In this document: positions 10,416 through 20,097 of the stretch, in pieces
Layout of the letters: the number at the start of each line of letters is the position of its first letter
Numbering within the stretch: the stretch's first letter is position 1
Assembly: GCF_003367395.1 (NCBI RefSeq)
Contig: NZ_CP031417.1
Span: 930,001 to 994,000 of the forward strand
Direction: 5' to 3'
DNA length: 64,000 nucleotides
From: Pseudolabrys taiwanensis
GTDB lineage: Bacteria > Pseudomonadota > Alphaproteobacteria > Rhizobiales > Xanthobacteraceae
Made by a program: the position numbers and the translations under genes
The notes under the pieces: model-generated
Seen by the model: the letters and a program-made list of their open reading frames with translations, nothing else
Databases searched by the model: none
Told to the model about the DNA's origin: nothing

Positions 10416-11561
10416 ATGGACATCATGGCAAGCCTTTCTGCGTTTGGCGGCGGCCTCATCGGCTACTTGGTGCCGTTTCTGTTCGTCCTGACGATTGTCG
10501 TCTTCTTTCATGAGCTTGGGCACTTCCTGGTGGCGCGGTGGCGGGGTGTGAAGGTGATTGCCTTCTCGATCGGCTTCGGCCCCGAGGTGGCGGGCTTCAA
10601 CGACCGTCACGGCACCCGCTGGAAGCTCTCCGCCATTCCGCTTGGCGGCTATGTGAAATTCCTCGGCGACGACAACGCCGCGAGTGTGCCCGACCATGAC
10701 GCTGCGGCGACCATGTCGGACGACGAAAAAAAGGTCTCGTTCATCCATAAACCGGTCGGTTCGCGCGCGGCCGTGGTCGCCGCGGGCCCGATCGCCAACT
10801 TCATTCTCGCGATTCTGATTTTCGCGGGCATCTTCATGACGGCCGGCAAGCAGATCACCAGCGCGCGGGTCGATCAGGTCCAGCCCAACAGTGCCGCCGC
10901 CGCCGCGGGCTTCCAGCCCGGCGACCTCGTGGTGGCCATCGGCAAGGAGAAGATCGACAGCTTCTCCGACATGCAGCGCATCGTCAGCATCAGTGCCGGC
11001 GAACCCCTGGAGGTCCAGGTCGAGCGTGGCGGTACCCAGGTAACGCTCAAGGCGACGCCCGAGCTGCGTGAAATCAAGGACAACTTCGGCAATGTGCACC
11101 GCGTGGGTGTGCTCGGCATCAGCCGGTCGATGGCGCCGGGCGATGTGAAAACGCAAACTTACAGCCCGGTCGGGGCAGTGATCGCCGGTGCCCAGGAGAC
11201 CTGGTTCGTCGTCGACCGGACCTTGTCCTACATCGGCGGTATTTTCGCCGGCCGGGAAGCGGCCGATCAGCTGGGCGGTCCGATCCGCATCGCGCAGGTG
11301 TCCGGGCAGGTCGCGACCGCGGGTTTCGTGGCGCTGTTACACCTCACGGCCGTGCTGTCGGTGTCGATCGGCCTTCTTAACCTTTTCCCGATTCCGCTTC
11401 TCGATGGCGGTCATCTTTTGTTCTACGCGATCGAGGCCGCCCGCGGCCGGCCGTTGTCCGAGCGTGCGCAGGAGGTCGGGTTCCGGATTGGGCTCGCGAT
11501 CGTTGTGATGCTGATGATTTTTGCAACCTTTAATGACATCCTGCACCTGGCCACCTCGTGA
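10416..11561 (+). CDS. rseP: Site-2 membrane metalloprotease RseP
   Basis: Intramembrane zinc protease that cleaves anti-sigma factors and signal-peptide remnants. It has the HELGH zinc motif in VVFFHELGHFLVARWRG inside the first membrane helix, a PDZ domain (about 120-205, QPNSAAAAAGFQPGDLVVAI), and the C-terminal LNLFPIPLLDGGHLLFY segment carrying the third metal ligand. At 381 aa with a single PDZ domain it is shorter than the two-PDZ E. coli protein. The frame also opens at TTG 10404; ATG 10416 is chosen. Neighbours dxr and bamA match the usual envelope cluster. Confidence 0.95.
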   Translation: MDIMASLSAFGGGLIGYLVPFLFVLTIVVFFHELGHFLVARWRGVKVIAFSIGFGPEVAGFNDRHGTRWKLSAIPLGGYVKFLGDDNAASVPDHDAAATMSDDEKKVSFIHKPVGSRAAVVAAGPIANFILAILIFAGIFMTAGKQITSARVDQVQPNSAAAAAGFQPGDLVVAIGKEKIDSFSDMQRIVSISAGEPLEVQVERGGTQVTLKATPELREIKDNFGNVHRVGVLGISRSMAPGDVKTQTYSPVGAVIAGAQETWFVVDRTLSYIGGIFAGREAADQLGGPIRIAQVSGQVATAGFVALLHLTAVLSVSIGLLNLFPIPLLDGGHLLFYAIEAARGRPLSERAQEVGFRIGLAIVVMLMIFATFNDILHLATS

Positions 11562-11563
11562 CC

Positions 11564-11584
11564 GTTGCCCTAAGGCAACTTTTT
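11564..11584 (+). terminator. Short intrinsic terminator after rseP
   Basis: GTTGCC (11564-11569) pairs with GGCAAC (11574-11579) around a CTAA loop and is followed directly by TTTTT (11580-11584). It begins 3 bp after the rseP stop. The stem is only 6 bp, so termination may be partial, but it suggests bamA can be transcribed separately from the 139-bp region that follows. Confidence 0.5.
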
Positions 11585-11722
11585 GAGGGGAAAGGGAAAC
11601 TCGACCTGGCAGTTTCATTTGCCATGCGGGCAAAACGCTGTACAAAGCATCGAATACCAGCCCGAGGTCTTCGATTCCGTGAGCTTGGGGGCGGTCGCAA
11701 GGATCATAAGGGCGCGTTACGC

Positions 11723-14143
11723 ATGAGACTTTGTGTGCGGTTGGTTCGGGGACTGACCCTCAGCTGTTTGGTCCTCTGCGGTATCCTTATTGGTGCCGGG
11801 GCCATTAACGTCGCGGCGTCGGGCGTCGCGTTTGCGCAGACTGCCAGCTCCATTGCCGTTCAAGGTAACCGCCGTGTCGAAGCCGACACTGTGCGCTCCT
11901 ATTTCCGTCCCGGCCCCGGCGGCCGTCTCGGTCCGGTCGAGATCGACGAAGGCCTGAAGTCGCTGTATGCGACCGGTCTGTTCGCCGACGTCCACGTCAA
12001 TCATGCCGGCGGCCGTCTGGTCGTCACCGTGATCGAGAACCCGGTGATCAACCGCGTCGCCTTCGAGGGCAACAAGAAGGCCAAGGACGAGCAGCTCCGA
12101 ATCGAGGTGCAGTCGAAGGCGCGTGGCACGTTGTCGAAGCCGACCGTTCAGGCCGACGTGCAGCGCATCATCGAAATCTATCACCGCAGCGGCCGCTTCG
12201 ACGTGCAGGTCACGCCGAAGATCATCGAGCTGCCGAACAATCGCGTCGACCTCGTCTTCGAAATCAAGGAAGGCGATAAGACCGGCGTGAAGGAAATCAA
12301 CTTCGTCGGCAACAAGGCGTTCTCGCGCAGCCGGCTGAAGGACGTCATCAAGACGACCGAGAGCAACTGGCTCAGCTTCCTGCAGACGACCGACATTTAC
12401 GACCCGGATCGCGTCGAAGCCGATCGCGACCTGTTGCGCCGCTTCTATCTGAAGTACGGCTACGCCGACGTGCGTATCGTCTCGGCTGTCGGCGAGTACG
12501 ATCCGGCCAAGAAGGGCTTCATCGTCACCTTCACGATCGACGAAGGTCCGCAGTACAAGGTCGGCACCGTCGACGTCGTGTCCAATGTGCAGGCGATCAA
12601 TCCTGCGCAGCTGCGCGGTCGGCTGAAGATCTCCGCGGGCAGCGTCTACAACGCCGACCTCGTCGAGAAGAGCGTCGAGGCGATGACCATCGAGGCGGCC
12701 AAGCAGGGCTTTGCCTTCGCCAACGTGCGGCCGCGTGGCGATCGCAACGCCACCAATCACACCATCAATCTCTCCTTCCTGGTGGAGGAGGGCGCGCGCG
12801 CCTACATCGAGCGCATCAACATCCGCGGCAATACGCGCACCCGCGACTATGTCATCCGCCGCGAGTTCGATCTCGGCGAGGGCGATGCCTATAACCGCGC
12901 GCTCATCGATCGCGCCGAGCGCCGCCTGAAGAACCTCAACTTCTTCAAGACCGTCCGCATTACCAACGAGCCGGGTTCCGCGCCCGACCGCGTCGTGGTC
13001 AACGTCGATGTCGAAGAAATGCCCACGGGCGAGTTCTCGGTGTCCGGCGGCTATTCGACCGCGGACGGCTTCATCGGCGAGGTCAGCGTTGCCGACCGCA
13101 ACCTGATGGGCCGCGGCCAGCTCGCCAAGGCAACCGTGACCTACGGCGAGCGTACGCGCGGCTTTGACCTGTCGTTCGTCGAGCCCTATCTGCTCGGCTA
13201 TCGTATGGCCGGCGGCATCGATCTCTATGCGCGTCAGAACCTCGCCTCGAGCTACGTGTCCTACGACAGCCAGACGATCGGTACGAACCTGCGTCTCGGC
13301 TTTGCGCTGACCGAAGAGATCGCGTTCCAGCCCCGCTACTCGATCTACCAGCAGAAGATCACGCTGCCGAACGAGTATAACGACTGTTCGCCGACTACGG
13401 TGCCGGGTAACCCGCAGTACACGGGCCCTAACTGTTACTCCAACGGCGAGGCTTCGCTTCCGGTCCGCATGGAGCTGGCGAACGGTCCGGTCACGACGTC
13501 GCTTGTCGGCTACACGCTGTCCTACAACACCGTCGACAATCTGAAGTCGCCGACCAGCGGTCTCTATGCCGAACTGCGGCAGGACTTCGCCGGCGTCGGT
13601 GGCGATGTGAACTTCATCCGTTCGCAGGTCGAAGCGCGCAACTACTACGAAGTCCTTCCGGACGTCGTCGGCGTGCTCAAATTGCAGGGCGGTCACATTG
13701 CCGGCTGGGGCGGCAAAGACCTGCGCATGCTCGACCACTTCAAGATGGGTCCGAACCTGGTGCGCGGCTTTGCGCCGGCCGGTATCGGTCCGCGTGACCT
13801 CAATCCGAACACGACGCAAGACGCGCTCGGTGGTTCGCTCTACTGGGGTGCGAGTGTGGAGGCGCAGACGCCGCTGTACTTCCTGCCGAAGGAGATCGGC
13901 ATCAAGCTCGCGGCCTTCGTCGACGCCGGTTCGGTTTGGGATTACAAGGGCCCGACCTACTGGGCGCAGACCGGCGAAACCGTGCAGCTCGCGGACTCCA
14001 ATGCGGTGCGTTCGTCGGCGGGTATCGGCTTCCTGTGGGATTCGCCGCTCGGACCGCTGCGCTTCGACCTTGCCTATCCTCTGAGCAAGGAAAGCTACGA
14101 CCGCACGCAGGTCTTCCGCTTCAGCGGCGGCGGCAAGTTCTGA
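11723..14143 (+). CDS. bamA: Outer membrane protein assembly factor BamA
   Basis: Core of the BAM complex that inserts beta-barrel proteins into the outer membrane. The 806-aa product has a signal peptide (about 1-40, ending AFAQ), five POTRA domains (about 42-420; the first begins [20 protein letters not shown], the fifth [20 protein letters not shown]), and an Omp85 barrel ending in FRFSGGGKF with the terminal Phe typical of outer-membrane proteins. The [18 protein letters not shown] strand appears as [20 protein letters not shown]. The frame stays open upstream to 11558, but ATG 11723 puts the signal peptide at the N-terminus, with AAGGG 10 bp before it. Confidence 0.97.
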   Translation: MRLCVRLVRGLTLSCLVLCGILIGAGAINVAASGVAFAQTASSIAVQGNRRVEADTVRSYFRPGPGGRLGPVEIDEGLKSLYATGLFADVHVNHAGGRLVVTVIENPVINRVAFEGNKKAKDEQLRIEVQSKARGTLSKPTVQADVQRIIEIYHRSGRFDVQVTPKIIELPNNRVDLVFEIKEGDKTGVKEINFVGNKAFSRSRLKDVIKTTESNWLSFLQTTDIYDPDRVEADRDLLRRFYLKYGYADVRIVSAVGEYDPAKKGFIVTFTIDEGPQYKVGTVDVVSNVQAINPAQLRGRLKISAGSVYNADLVEKSVEAMTIEAAKQGFAFANVRPRGDRNATNHTINLSFLVEEGARAYIERINIRGNTRTRDYVIRREFDLGEGDAYNRALIDRAERRLKNLNFFKTVRITNEPGSAPDRVVVNVDVEEMPTGEFSVSGGYSTADGFIGEVSVADRNLMGRGQLAKATVTYGERTRGFDLSFVEPYLLGYRMAGGIDLYARQNLASSYVSYDSQTIGTNLRLGFALTEEIAFQPRYSIYQQKITLPNEYNDCSPTTVPGNPQYTGPNCYSNGEASLPVRMELANGPVTTSLVGYTLSYNTVDNLKSPTSGLYAELRQDFAGVGGDVNFIRSQVEARNYYEVLPDVVGVLKLQGGHIAGWGGKDLRMLDHFKMGPNLVRGFAPAGIGPRDLNPNTTQDALGGSLYWGASVEAQTPLYFLPKEIGIKLAAFVDAGSVWDYKGPTYWAQTGETVQLADSNAVRSSAGIGFLWDSPLGPLRFDLAYPLSKESYDRTQVFRFSGGGKF

Positions 14144-14180
14144 TGATGACGGCCGCGCTGGGCGGTGCGGCACTGGCAGG

Positions 14181-15236
14181 ATGAGCGAGCCGGTATTCCT
14201 AAGACATGCCAGCGGTCTCAGCATTGATGAGATCGCCGGCCTTGCCGGCGCGACGGCTCCCGCCGCCGCGCCGCATGCGCGTTTGATCTCGGGCATCGGT
14301 CCGCTCGATCGCGCGTCGCCGTCCGACCTGACCTTCTTCGACAACCGCAACTTCATCGACGCTGCGCGGTCGACCCATGCCGGCGCCTGCCTAACCTCGG
14401 CCGCCCTGGCGAAGGAGTTGCCCGCGCATGTGGCTGCGCTCGTCGTGCGCGAGCCGTATCGGGCTTTCGTCACCGTCGCGCGCGCGATGTTTCCGCATGC
14501 GCTGCGGCCGTCCTCGCTGACAGCGGCGGGTGGCGTCGAAGGGGCGCATGTCGACAAGTCGGCGCGCCTGGAAGACGGCGTCACCATCGAGCCGGGCGCC
14601 GTGATCGGGCCGGAGGTCGAGATCGGCAGCGGCACCTTGATCGGCGCCAACGCGGTGATCGGCGCCGGCGTGCGCATCGGCCGCGACTGTGCGATCGGCG
14701 CAGGGGCAACGCTTAGCCACACGCTGGTCGGCGACCGCGTGATCGTGCACCCCGGCTGCAACATCGGTCAGGACGGCTTCGGCTACGCGATGGGCGCCAA
14801 GCACATCAAGATTCCGCAAGTCGGTCGCGTGATCATTCAGGACGACGTCGAGATCGGCGCCGGGACCACCATCGACCGCGGTGCCATCCGTGACACCGTG
14901 ATCGGCGAGGGCACCAAGATCGACAACCTGGTGCAGGTGGGTCACAATGTCAGCATTGGACGTCATTGCATCCTGGTGGCGCAGACCGGCATTGCCGGCT
15001 CCTCGACGCTGGAAGATTACGTCGTCCTGGGGGCGCGTGTCGGGCTGAACAACAACGTCACGGTCGGCGAGGGTGCGCAGATCGCGGCGGTCAGCGTGGT
15101 TCATGGCGATGTGCCGGCCGGCGCGCGCTGGGGCGGCACGCCGGCCAAACCCGTTAAGATCTGGTTCCGCGAGATTATGCTGCTCGAGCAGATGGCGCGG
15201 CGCAAGAGTCCCGCCGAAACGTCAGCGGAAGAATAA
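14181..15236 (+). CDS. lpxD: UDP-3-O-acylglucosamine N-acyltransferase LpxD
   Basis: Third step of lipid A synthesis, adding a 3-hydroxyacyl chain from acyl carrier protein to the 2-amino group. Residues about 1-110 form the uridine-binding N-terminal domain ([10 protein letters not shown]), followed by a left-handed parallel beta-helix of hexapeptide repeats from [20 protein letters not shown] onward. The catalytic His is in [15 protein letters not shown], with [12 protein letters not shown] before it. A C-terminal helix ([13 protein letters not shown]) follows the coil. 351 aa is normal. It starts 37 bp after bamA and sits in the order lpxD-fabZ-lpxA. Confidence 0.97.
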   Translation: MSEPVFLRHASGLSIDEIAGLAGATAPAAAPHARLISGIGPLDRASPSDLTFFDNRNFIDAARSTHAGACLTSAALAKELPAHVAALVVREPYRAFVTVARAMFPHALRPSSLTAAGGVEGAHVDKSARLEDGVTIEPGAVIGPEVEIGSGTLIGANAVIGAGVRIGRDCAIGAGATLSHTLVGDRVIVHPGCNIGQDGFGYAMGAKHIKIPQVGRVIIQDDVEIGAGTTIDRGAIRDTVIGEGTKIDNLVQVGHNVSIGRHCILVAQTGIAGSSTLEDYVVLGARVGLNNNVTVGEGAQIAAVSVVHGDVPAGARWGGTPAKPVKIWFREIMLLEQMARRKSPAETSAEE

Positions 15237-15249
15237 AGCGAGCTTTGAG

Positions 15250-15708
15250 ATGGACGAAAAGGTCACGCGGCTGGAAGCGGCCGACATCGCGGCGGTGCTC
15301 AAATATCTGCCGCACCGTTATCCGTTTTTGATGATCGACCGCGTCACCGACATTCGCGGCGACGAGTTCGGTATCGGCATCAAGAACGTTACCGTCAACG
15401 AGCCGCAGTTCATGGGGCATTTCCCCGGCAATCCGGTGTTTCCGGGCGTGCTGATGATCGAGGGCATGGCGCAGACGGCCGGTGTGATGTGCATCGCGAT
15501 GACGATGTCGTCGAAGCCGAAGAACGTGTTCTTCATGACGATCGACAAAGCCAAGTTTCGCAAGCCGGTGCTGCCGGGCGACACCATCGAGTATCGCATG
15601 ACCCGTATCGCTCACCGCCGCACGATGTGGTGGTATCGCGGCGAGGCCATGGTGCGCGGCACGATGGTCGCCGAGGCCGAAGTCGGCGCCATGATCTCCG
15701 ACGCATGA
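15250..15708 (+). CDS. fabZ: 3-hydroxyacyl-ACP dehydratase FabZ
   Basis: Hot-dog-fold dehydratase that removes water from 3-hydroxyacyl-ACP in type II fatty acid synthesis and competes with LpxA and LpxD for the same substrates. The 152-aa protein shows the catalytic His in [13 protein letters not shown] and the catalytic Glu in [16 protein letters not shown]. The frame is open far upstream inside lpxD, but ATG 15250 gives the standard length and is preceded by a purine-rich GCGAGCTTTGAG. The stop overlaps the lpxA start (ATGA). Confidence 0.98.
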   Translation: MDEKVTRLEAADIAAVLKYLPHRYPFLMIDRVTDIRGDEFGIGIKNVTVNEPQFMGHFPGNPVFPGVLMIEGMAQTAGVMCIAMTMSSKPKNVFFMTIDKAKFRKPVLPGDTIEYRMTRIAHRRTMWWYRGEAMVRGTMVAEAEVGAMISDA

Positions 15709-16520
15709 GCACATCCGTGATCGATCCCTCGGCGCGGGTTGAAGCCGGCGCGGTGATCGGCGAAGGCGTCACCATCGGCCCCTTCTGCACCATCGGTCCG
15801 AACGCGAAGATCGGCGACGGCTGCCGTCTCGTCAGCCACGTTAACGTCACGGGCCACACGAGCATTGGCGCGCGCACGGTTATCTATCCGTTCGCGTCGC
15901 TCGGCACGCCGCCGCAGTCGCTCGGCTATAAGGGTGAGCCGACGCGGCTCGAGATCGGCGCCGATAACGACATCCGCGAGCACGTGACGATGAACACCGG
16001 CACGGTCGCGGATCGTGGCGTCACCATCGTCGGCAATAGCTGCTTCTTCATGGTCGGCAGTCACGTCGCGCATGATTGCGTCGTCGGCAACAAGGTGATC
16101 TTCGCCAACAATGTGCTGCTCGGCGGCCACTCGCAGATCGGCGATAATGTCGTGTTCGGCGGCGGCGTCGCGGTGCGCCAGTTCGTGCGGATCGGTGAGG
16201 GCGCGATGATCGTCGGTCTGTCGGGGGTGCGCGCCGACGTCATTCCCTTCGGCATGGCGCATGGGCCGCTCGCGAATCTCGTCGGCCTGAATGTCGTCGG
16301 CATGCGTCGGCGTGGTTTGAGCAAGAGCGATGTGCACCGCGTGCGCGAAGCCTATCAGGCCTTGTTCTTCGGCGAGGGCGAATTCCGCGTGCGGCTCGAC
16401 AAGGTCGAGGCGTCCTATGCGAGCGACGATCTCGTCAAGCGCATCATCGCCTTTATTCGCGCGGGCAAGCGTCCGCTGACCATGGCTGTACATCGTAACG
16501 AGGCCGGCGAGGACACATGA
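15705..16520 (+). CDS. lpxA: UDP-N-acetylglucosamine O-acyltransferase LpxA
   Basis: First step of lipid A synthesis. The 271-aa product begins [20 protein letters not shown] and runs through a hexapeptide-repeat beta-helix. The catalytic His lies in [12 protein letters not shown], and the motif [15 protein letters not shown] contains substrate-binding residues. The C-terminal helical domain starts [20 protein letters not shown]. It overlaps fabZ upstream and lpxI downstream by ATGA, so the four genes fabZ-lpxA-lpxI-lpxB are translationally coupled. Confidence 0.98.
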   Translation: MSTSVIDPSARVEAGAVIGEGVTIGPFCTIGPNAKIGDGCRLVSHVNVTGHTSIGARTVIYPFASLGTPPQSLGYKGEPTRLEIGADNDIREHVTMNTGTVADRGVTIVGNSCFFMVGSHVAHDCVVGNKVIFANNVLLGGHSQIGDNVVFGGGVAVRQFVRIGEGAMIVGLSGVRADVIPFGMAHGPLANLVGLNVVGMRRRGLSKSDVHRVREAYQALFFGEGEFRVRLDKVEASYASDDLVKRIIAFIRAGKRPLTMAVHRNEAGEDT

Positions 16521-17386
16521 CCGTCACCGCCGCCGCGCCCGGCGAAGGCCCGCTCGCCATGATTTGCGGCGGCGGCAGCCTGCCGCTGGCGGTGGCCGAT
16601 GCGGTCGCGGCGCGTGGTCGGCGCGTTGTGCTGTTTCCGTTGCGGGGGGCGGCCGAGGGCACGCCGGTCGAGCGCCACAGCCATCATTGGATTTATGTCG
16701 GTCAGATCGGCAAGTTCCTGCGGCTCGCACGCGCCGAAGGGTGCCGTGAGGTGGTGTTCATCGGCGCCTTGGTGCGGCCGTCGATCTGGCAGGTGCACCC
16801 CGATCTCGTCGGCTTGAGCTTCCTGCCGAAGGTATTGAGAGCGTTCCGCGGCGGCGACAATCACCTCCTCTCCGGCATGGGCAAGCTGCTGGAAGGCGAG
16901 GGGCTGCGGCTGCGCGGCGCGCATGAAGTCGCGCCGCAGATATTGGTGCCGGACGGCGTGCTCGGCCGCGTGCAGATGACCGAGCGCGACCGCGCCGACA
17001 TTGCCTTGGGTCTCGATTACCTGCACGCCGCAGGGCCGTTCGATGTAGGCCAAGCGGTGATCGTCGCCGGCCGGCACATACTCGCGGTCGAAGCGGCTGA
17101 AGGCACAGACGGCATGCTGGCGCGAATGGCCGAGATGCGTGCCAATGGCCGCGTGCGCGCACCGCGCGGCGCCGGTGTGCTGGTGAAGGCGCCGAAGCCG
17201 CATCAGGATCGGCGGTTCGATTTGCCGTCGGTCGGACCGACGACTGTCGAAGGGGCGGCGAGGGCCGGCCTCGCCGGTATCGCTGTTATCGCCGGTGAGA
17301 CGGTCATCGCCGAGCCGGCGGCGATGACGGTTGCCGCCGACAAGGCGGGGCTCTTCGTCGTCGGCGTGCGCGGTCCGGCGTCATGA
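16517..17386 (+). CDS. lpxI: UDP-2,3-diacylglucosamine pyrophosphatase LpxI
   Basis: Hydrolyses UDP-2,3-diacylglucosamine to lipid X and UMP, the step done by LpxH in enterobacteria and by LpxI in alphaproteobacteria. The 289-aa protein opens with MICGGGSLPLAVADAVAARG, has the YVGQIGKFL segment, GDNHLLSGMGKLLEGEGL, and the C-terminal VLVKAPKPHQDRRFDLPSVG and AGETVIAE stretches typical of the family (formerly DUF1009). No calcineurin-type metallophosphatase (LpxH) is present nearby. ATGA overlaps join it to lpxA and lpxB. Confidence 0.95.
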   Translation: MTVTAAAPGEGPLAMICGGGSLPLAVADAVAARGRRVVLFPLRGAAEGTPVERHSHHWIYVGQIGKFLRLARAEGCREVVFIGALVRPSIWQVHPDLVGLSFLPKVLRAFRGGDNHLLSGMGKLLEGEGLRLRGAHEVAPQILVPDGVLGRVQMTERDRADIALGLDYLHAAGPFDVGQAVIVAGRHILAVEAAEGTDGMLARMAEMRANGRVRAPRGAGVLVKAPKPHQDRRFDLPSVGPTTVEGAARAGLAGIAVIAGETVIAEPAAMTVAADKAGLFVVGVRGPAS

Positions 17387-18573
17387 CCGCGCCGGAGAAG
17401 GTGCCGCATATCTATCTCGTTGCGGGCGAGGAGTCGGGCGACCGGCTCGGCGCGGCGCTCATCGGGGCGCTCAAGCGCGCGACCGGCGGCAAGGTGCGCT
17501 TTTCCGGCATCGGCGGCACGCACATGGCGGCGGAAGGCGTGCCGAGCCTGTTTCCGCTCGGCGATCTGGCGATCATCGGCTTTGCGGCGATCGTCGCCAG
17601 CCTGCCGAAGATCCTCGCGCGCATCCGCGAAGCGGCCGACGCCGTGATCGCCGCCAAGCCGGACCTGCTGGTGATCATCGACAGCCCGGAGTTCACCCAC
17701 CGCGTCGCCAGGCGCGTGCGGGCCAAGGCGCCCCATATCCCGATCGTCGACTATGTGTGCCCGTCGGTATGGGCCTGGCGTCCCGGCCGCGCCCGCGCCA
17801 TGCGCGCCTATGTCGACCGGGTGCTGGCGTTGCTGCCGTTCGAGCCGGCCACCATGCAGCGCCTGGGCGGACCGAAGACGGTGTTCGTCGGCCATCCGCT
17901 GAGCGAGCGCGCCTCTCGCCTGCGTCCAAGCGCCGAGGAGGCCGAGCGGCGCCAGAGCGAGCCGCCGCTGATCCTCGCCATGCCCGGCAGCCGCTCAGGT
18001 GAGGTGCGGCGTATGGCGCCGGTGTTCGGTCAGGCTTTGGGTCTCCTGGCGAAGCGGCACGGGCCGCTGGAGATCGTCGTGCCGGCTGTGCCCCGTCTCG
18101 TCGAGACCGTGCGGGCCGCGGTGGCCGCTTGGCCGGTGTCGGCGCGGCTTGTCGTCGACCCGGCCGACAAGGATGCCGCCTTCCGCGGCGCACGGGCGGC
18201 CCTGACCAAGTCGGGAACCTCGACTCTGGAGCTGGCCGTGTCCGGCATCCCGATGGTCGCCGCCTACCAGGTGCCGCTGGTCGAGGAGGTGGCGGCCCGC
18301 CTGCTGATCAAGGTCGAGAGCGTCGTCCTGTCCAATCTGGTGGTCGGCGAGAACGTTGTCCCGGAGCTCCTGCAGCGGGCCTGCACCCCCGAGAGCCTTG
18401 CCGGCGCGCTTTTGCCGCTGCTGGCGGACACGCCGGAGCGGCGGCGTCAGGTCGAAGGCTTCGCGCGCCTTGACGCGATCATGGAGATCGGCAGGGCCGC
18501 CCCCAGCGAGCGGGCGGCCACGGAGGTCCTTGCCTGTCTGGGCGCCTTAACCACGGAAAACGTGATCGAATAG
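17383..18573 (+). CDS. lpxB: Lipid A disaccharide synthase
   Basis: Family GT19 glycosyltransferase that joins lipid X to UDP-2,3-diacylglucosamine to form the tetra-acyl disaccharide. The 396-aa product has IYLVAGEESGDRLGAALIGA at the N-terminus, FSGIGGTHMAAEG, VIIDSPEFTHRVARRVRA, YVCPSVWAWRPGRARAM, VGHPLSER, LAMPGSRSGEVRRMAPVF and the ALTKSGTSTLELAVSGIPMV nucleotide-sugar-binding region. It is the last gene of the lipid A run; no terminator-like hairpin was noticed in the 48 bp before fabH. Confidence 0.97.
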   Translation: MTAPEKVPHIYLVAGEESGDRLGAALIGALKRATGGKVRFSGIGGTHMAAEGVPSLFPLGDLAIIGFAAIVASLPKILARIREAADAVIAAKPDLLVIIDSPEFTHRVARRVRAKAPHIPIVDYVCPSVWAWRPGRARAMRAYVDRVLALLPFEPATMQRLGGPKTVFVGHPLSERASRLRPSAEEAERRQSEPPLILAMPGSRSGEVRRMAPVFGQALGLLAKRHGPLEIVVPAVPRLVETVRAAVAAWPVSARLVVDPADKDAAFRGARAALTKSGTSTLELAVSGIPMVAAYQVPLVEEVAARLLIKVESVVLSNLVVGENVVPELLQRACTPESLAGALLPLLADTPERRRQVEGFARLDAIMEIGRAAPSERAATEVLACLGALTTENVIE

Positions 18574-18621
18574 CTTATTTCCGAAACACAGCGTAACTTG
18601 CCCCACCTCTCCGTGAGGCGT

Positions 18622-19707
18622 ATGTCCACGAGGTTCCGTAGACCGTCGGGATTTCACCCTTTGACCCTGCCCCTGCCGCGCGCGACCATCACTGCCGTCC
18701 ACGGCTACGTGCCGCCGGATGTGCTCACCAATGCCGACCTCGCGCGCCTGGTGGATACGACCGATACCTGGATCACCGAACGCACCGGTATCAAAGAGCG
18801 GCACATTCAAAGAGGTGAGGGGCTCGGCACGTCGCATATGGGCGCCGAAGCCGTGCGCGGCCTGCTGGCCAAGACCGGCACGAAGCCCGAAGAAGTCGAC
18901 CTGTTGATCTGCGCGACCACCACGCCGGACATGCAGTTCCCGTCGACGGCCAACCTGATCTGCGACATGGTCGGCATCAAGAACGTCGGCTCGTTCGACG
19001 TGCAGGCGGCGTGCTCGGGCTTCCTCTACTCGCTGACCATCGCCAACCAGTTCATTGCCGCCGGCACCGCGCGCAAGGTCATCGTCGTCGGCGCGGACAA
19101 GATGTCGTCGATCATCGATTACACCGACCGCGCCACCTGCGTGCTCTTCGGCGATGGTGCCGGCGCCGTGCTGATCGAGGCGCAGAACAACGGCTACGGC
19201 ATCATGGATGCGCTGATCCGTTCCGACGGGTCGGGCATGATCCATCTGCATCAGAAGGCCGGCGGCTCGCGCATGCCCGCCACTGCCGAGACGGTGTCCA
19301 AGCGTCTGCACTACGTGCATCAGGAAGGTGCCGCGGTGTACAAGTTCGCCATCGCCAAGATGGCCGAAGTCGCCGGCGAGATCATGAGCCGCAATAATCT
19401 GCGCGGCGAGATGATCGACTGGCTAGTGCCGCACCAGGCCAACAAGCGCATCATCGAATCCACGGCCGAGCGCATGGGCATGCCGATGGAACGCGTGATG
19501 GTGACCATCAACAAATACGGCAACACCACGAACGCGACGATCCCGTTGTCGCTGTGGGACTATGAGCCGCAGCTCAAAGCCGGCAACCGCATGGTGCTGG
19601 CGGCGTTCGGCGGCGGGTTCACCTGGGCGGGCGTCTATCTGACCTGGGCCTATGATGGCGCGAAGGCAGCCAAGCTCAACGGCAACGCGCCCCAGCGCCT
19701 GTCCTGA
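18622..19707 (+). CDS. fabH: Beta-ketoacyl-ACP synthase III (FabH-type)
   Basis: Condensing enzyme of the thiolase fold that starts fatty acid chains from an acyl-CoA and malonyl-ACP. The catalytic triad is visible: Cys131 in VQAACSGFLY, His271 in VPHQANKR and Asn301 in NKYGNTTNAT. At 361 aa it is longer than usual (about 325), with about 20 extra N-terminal residues and a C-terminal tail after the last strand. Segments such as GADKMSS, YGIMDALIRSDGSG and HQKAGGS resemble Bacteroidota FabH more than the enzyme usually paired with plsX. The frame also opens at TTG 18598; ATG 18622 follows GAGG closely. It may be a second KAS III. Confidence 0.88.
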   Translation: MSTRFRRPSGFHPLTLPLPRATITAVHGYVPPDVLTNADLARLVDTTDTWITERTGIKERHIQRGEGLGTSHMGAEAVRGLLAKTGTKPEEVDLLICATTTPDMQFPSTANLICDMVGIKNVGSFDVQAACSGFLYSLTIANQFIAAGTARKVIVVGADKMSSIIDYTDRATCVLFGDGAGAVLIEAQNNGYGIMDALIRSDGSGMIHLHQKAGGSRMPATAETVSKRLHYVHQEGAAVYKFAIAKMAEVAGEIMSRNNLRGEMIDWLVPHQANKRIIESTAERMGMPMERVMVTINKYGNTTNATIPLSLWDYEPQLKAGNRMVLAAFGGGFTWAGVYLTWAYDGAKAAKLNGNAPQRLS

Positions 19708-20097
19708 TCGCCGCGCCCAGCAGCGCGCGACCCCCCTCAACTAAAGTCGGCGCAACTTGGTTTCCAATTCTTGAACGCGTTGACACCCGGTCCGAGCGCC
19801 GGGGGCAGCCCATGCGTCCGCATCCTAAAAATAGCAATCGTTCTTGATCGCCGAAGCAGTGAAAAATTTCCTGCTGCCCTTCGGCGCATGTCATCAGGCC
19901 TCAACGCTGTTGCCGCATATTCGCGAAAACCCGTTCCGGCCCTGTGTTTAACGTATGCTTCATCTCATTGATCGTATGAAAATTGAACGTACGCTGAATA
20001 TATGCAGAACGCTGAGCCGGCGCGGACTGCGATCGAATCTCAACAAGAAGACGTAAGGCAGGGCCGTCATAAGCCCCGGCCATCAGGAGGGTTTTAC
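19708..20097. other. 390-bp intergenic region between fabH and the Bug gene
   Basis: No convincing gene. It holds an imperfect hairpin (GCCGAAG 19850-19856 with CTTCGGC 19879-19885). Near the downstream gene are three spaced copies of CGTAYG (19952, 19973, 19988) and an inverted pair TTCAT (19959-19963) / ATGAA (19976-19980). These could be an operator for the solute-binding protein gene. No promoter with acceptable spacing was found. Confidence 0.4.

Noticed and set aside
11717..14764. Very long open frame (about 1000 codons) on the minus strand opposite bamA and lpxD
   Set aside because: It is a mirror of the codon pattern of high-GC genes; bamA and lpxD on the other strand have full family motifs, and the minus-strand product has none.
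19771..19971. 66-codon open frame in the fabH-Bug gap
   Set aside because: No ribosome binding site, no recognisable feature, and composition like random intergenic sequence.
20002..20097. Upstream in-frame start for the Bug protein
   Set aside because: It would place 32 polar residues before the export signal, while the downstream ATG has a perfect AGGAGG and an immediate signal sequence.
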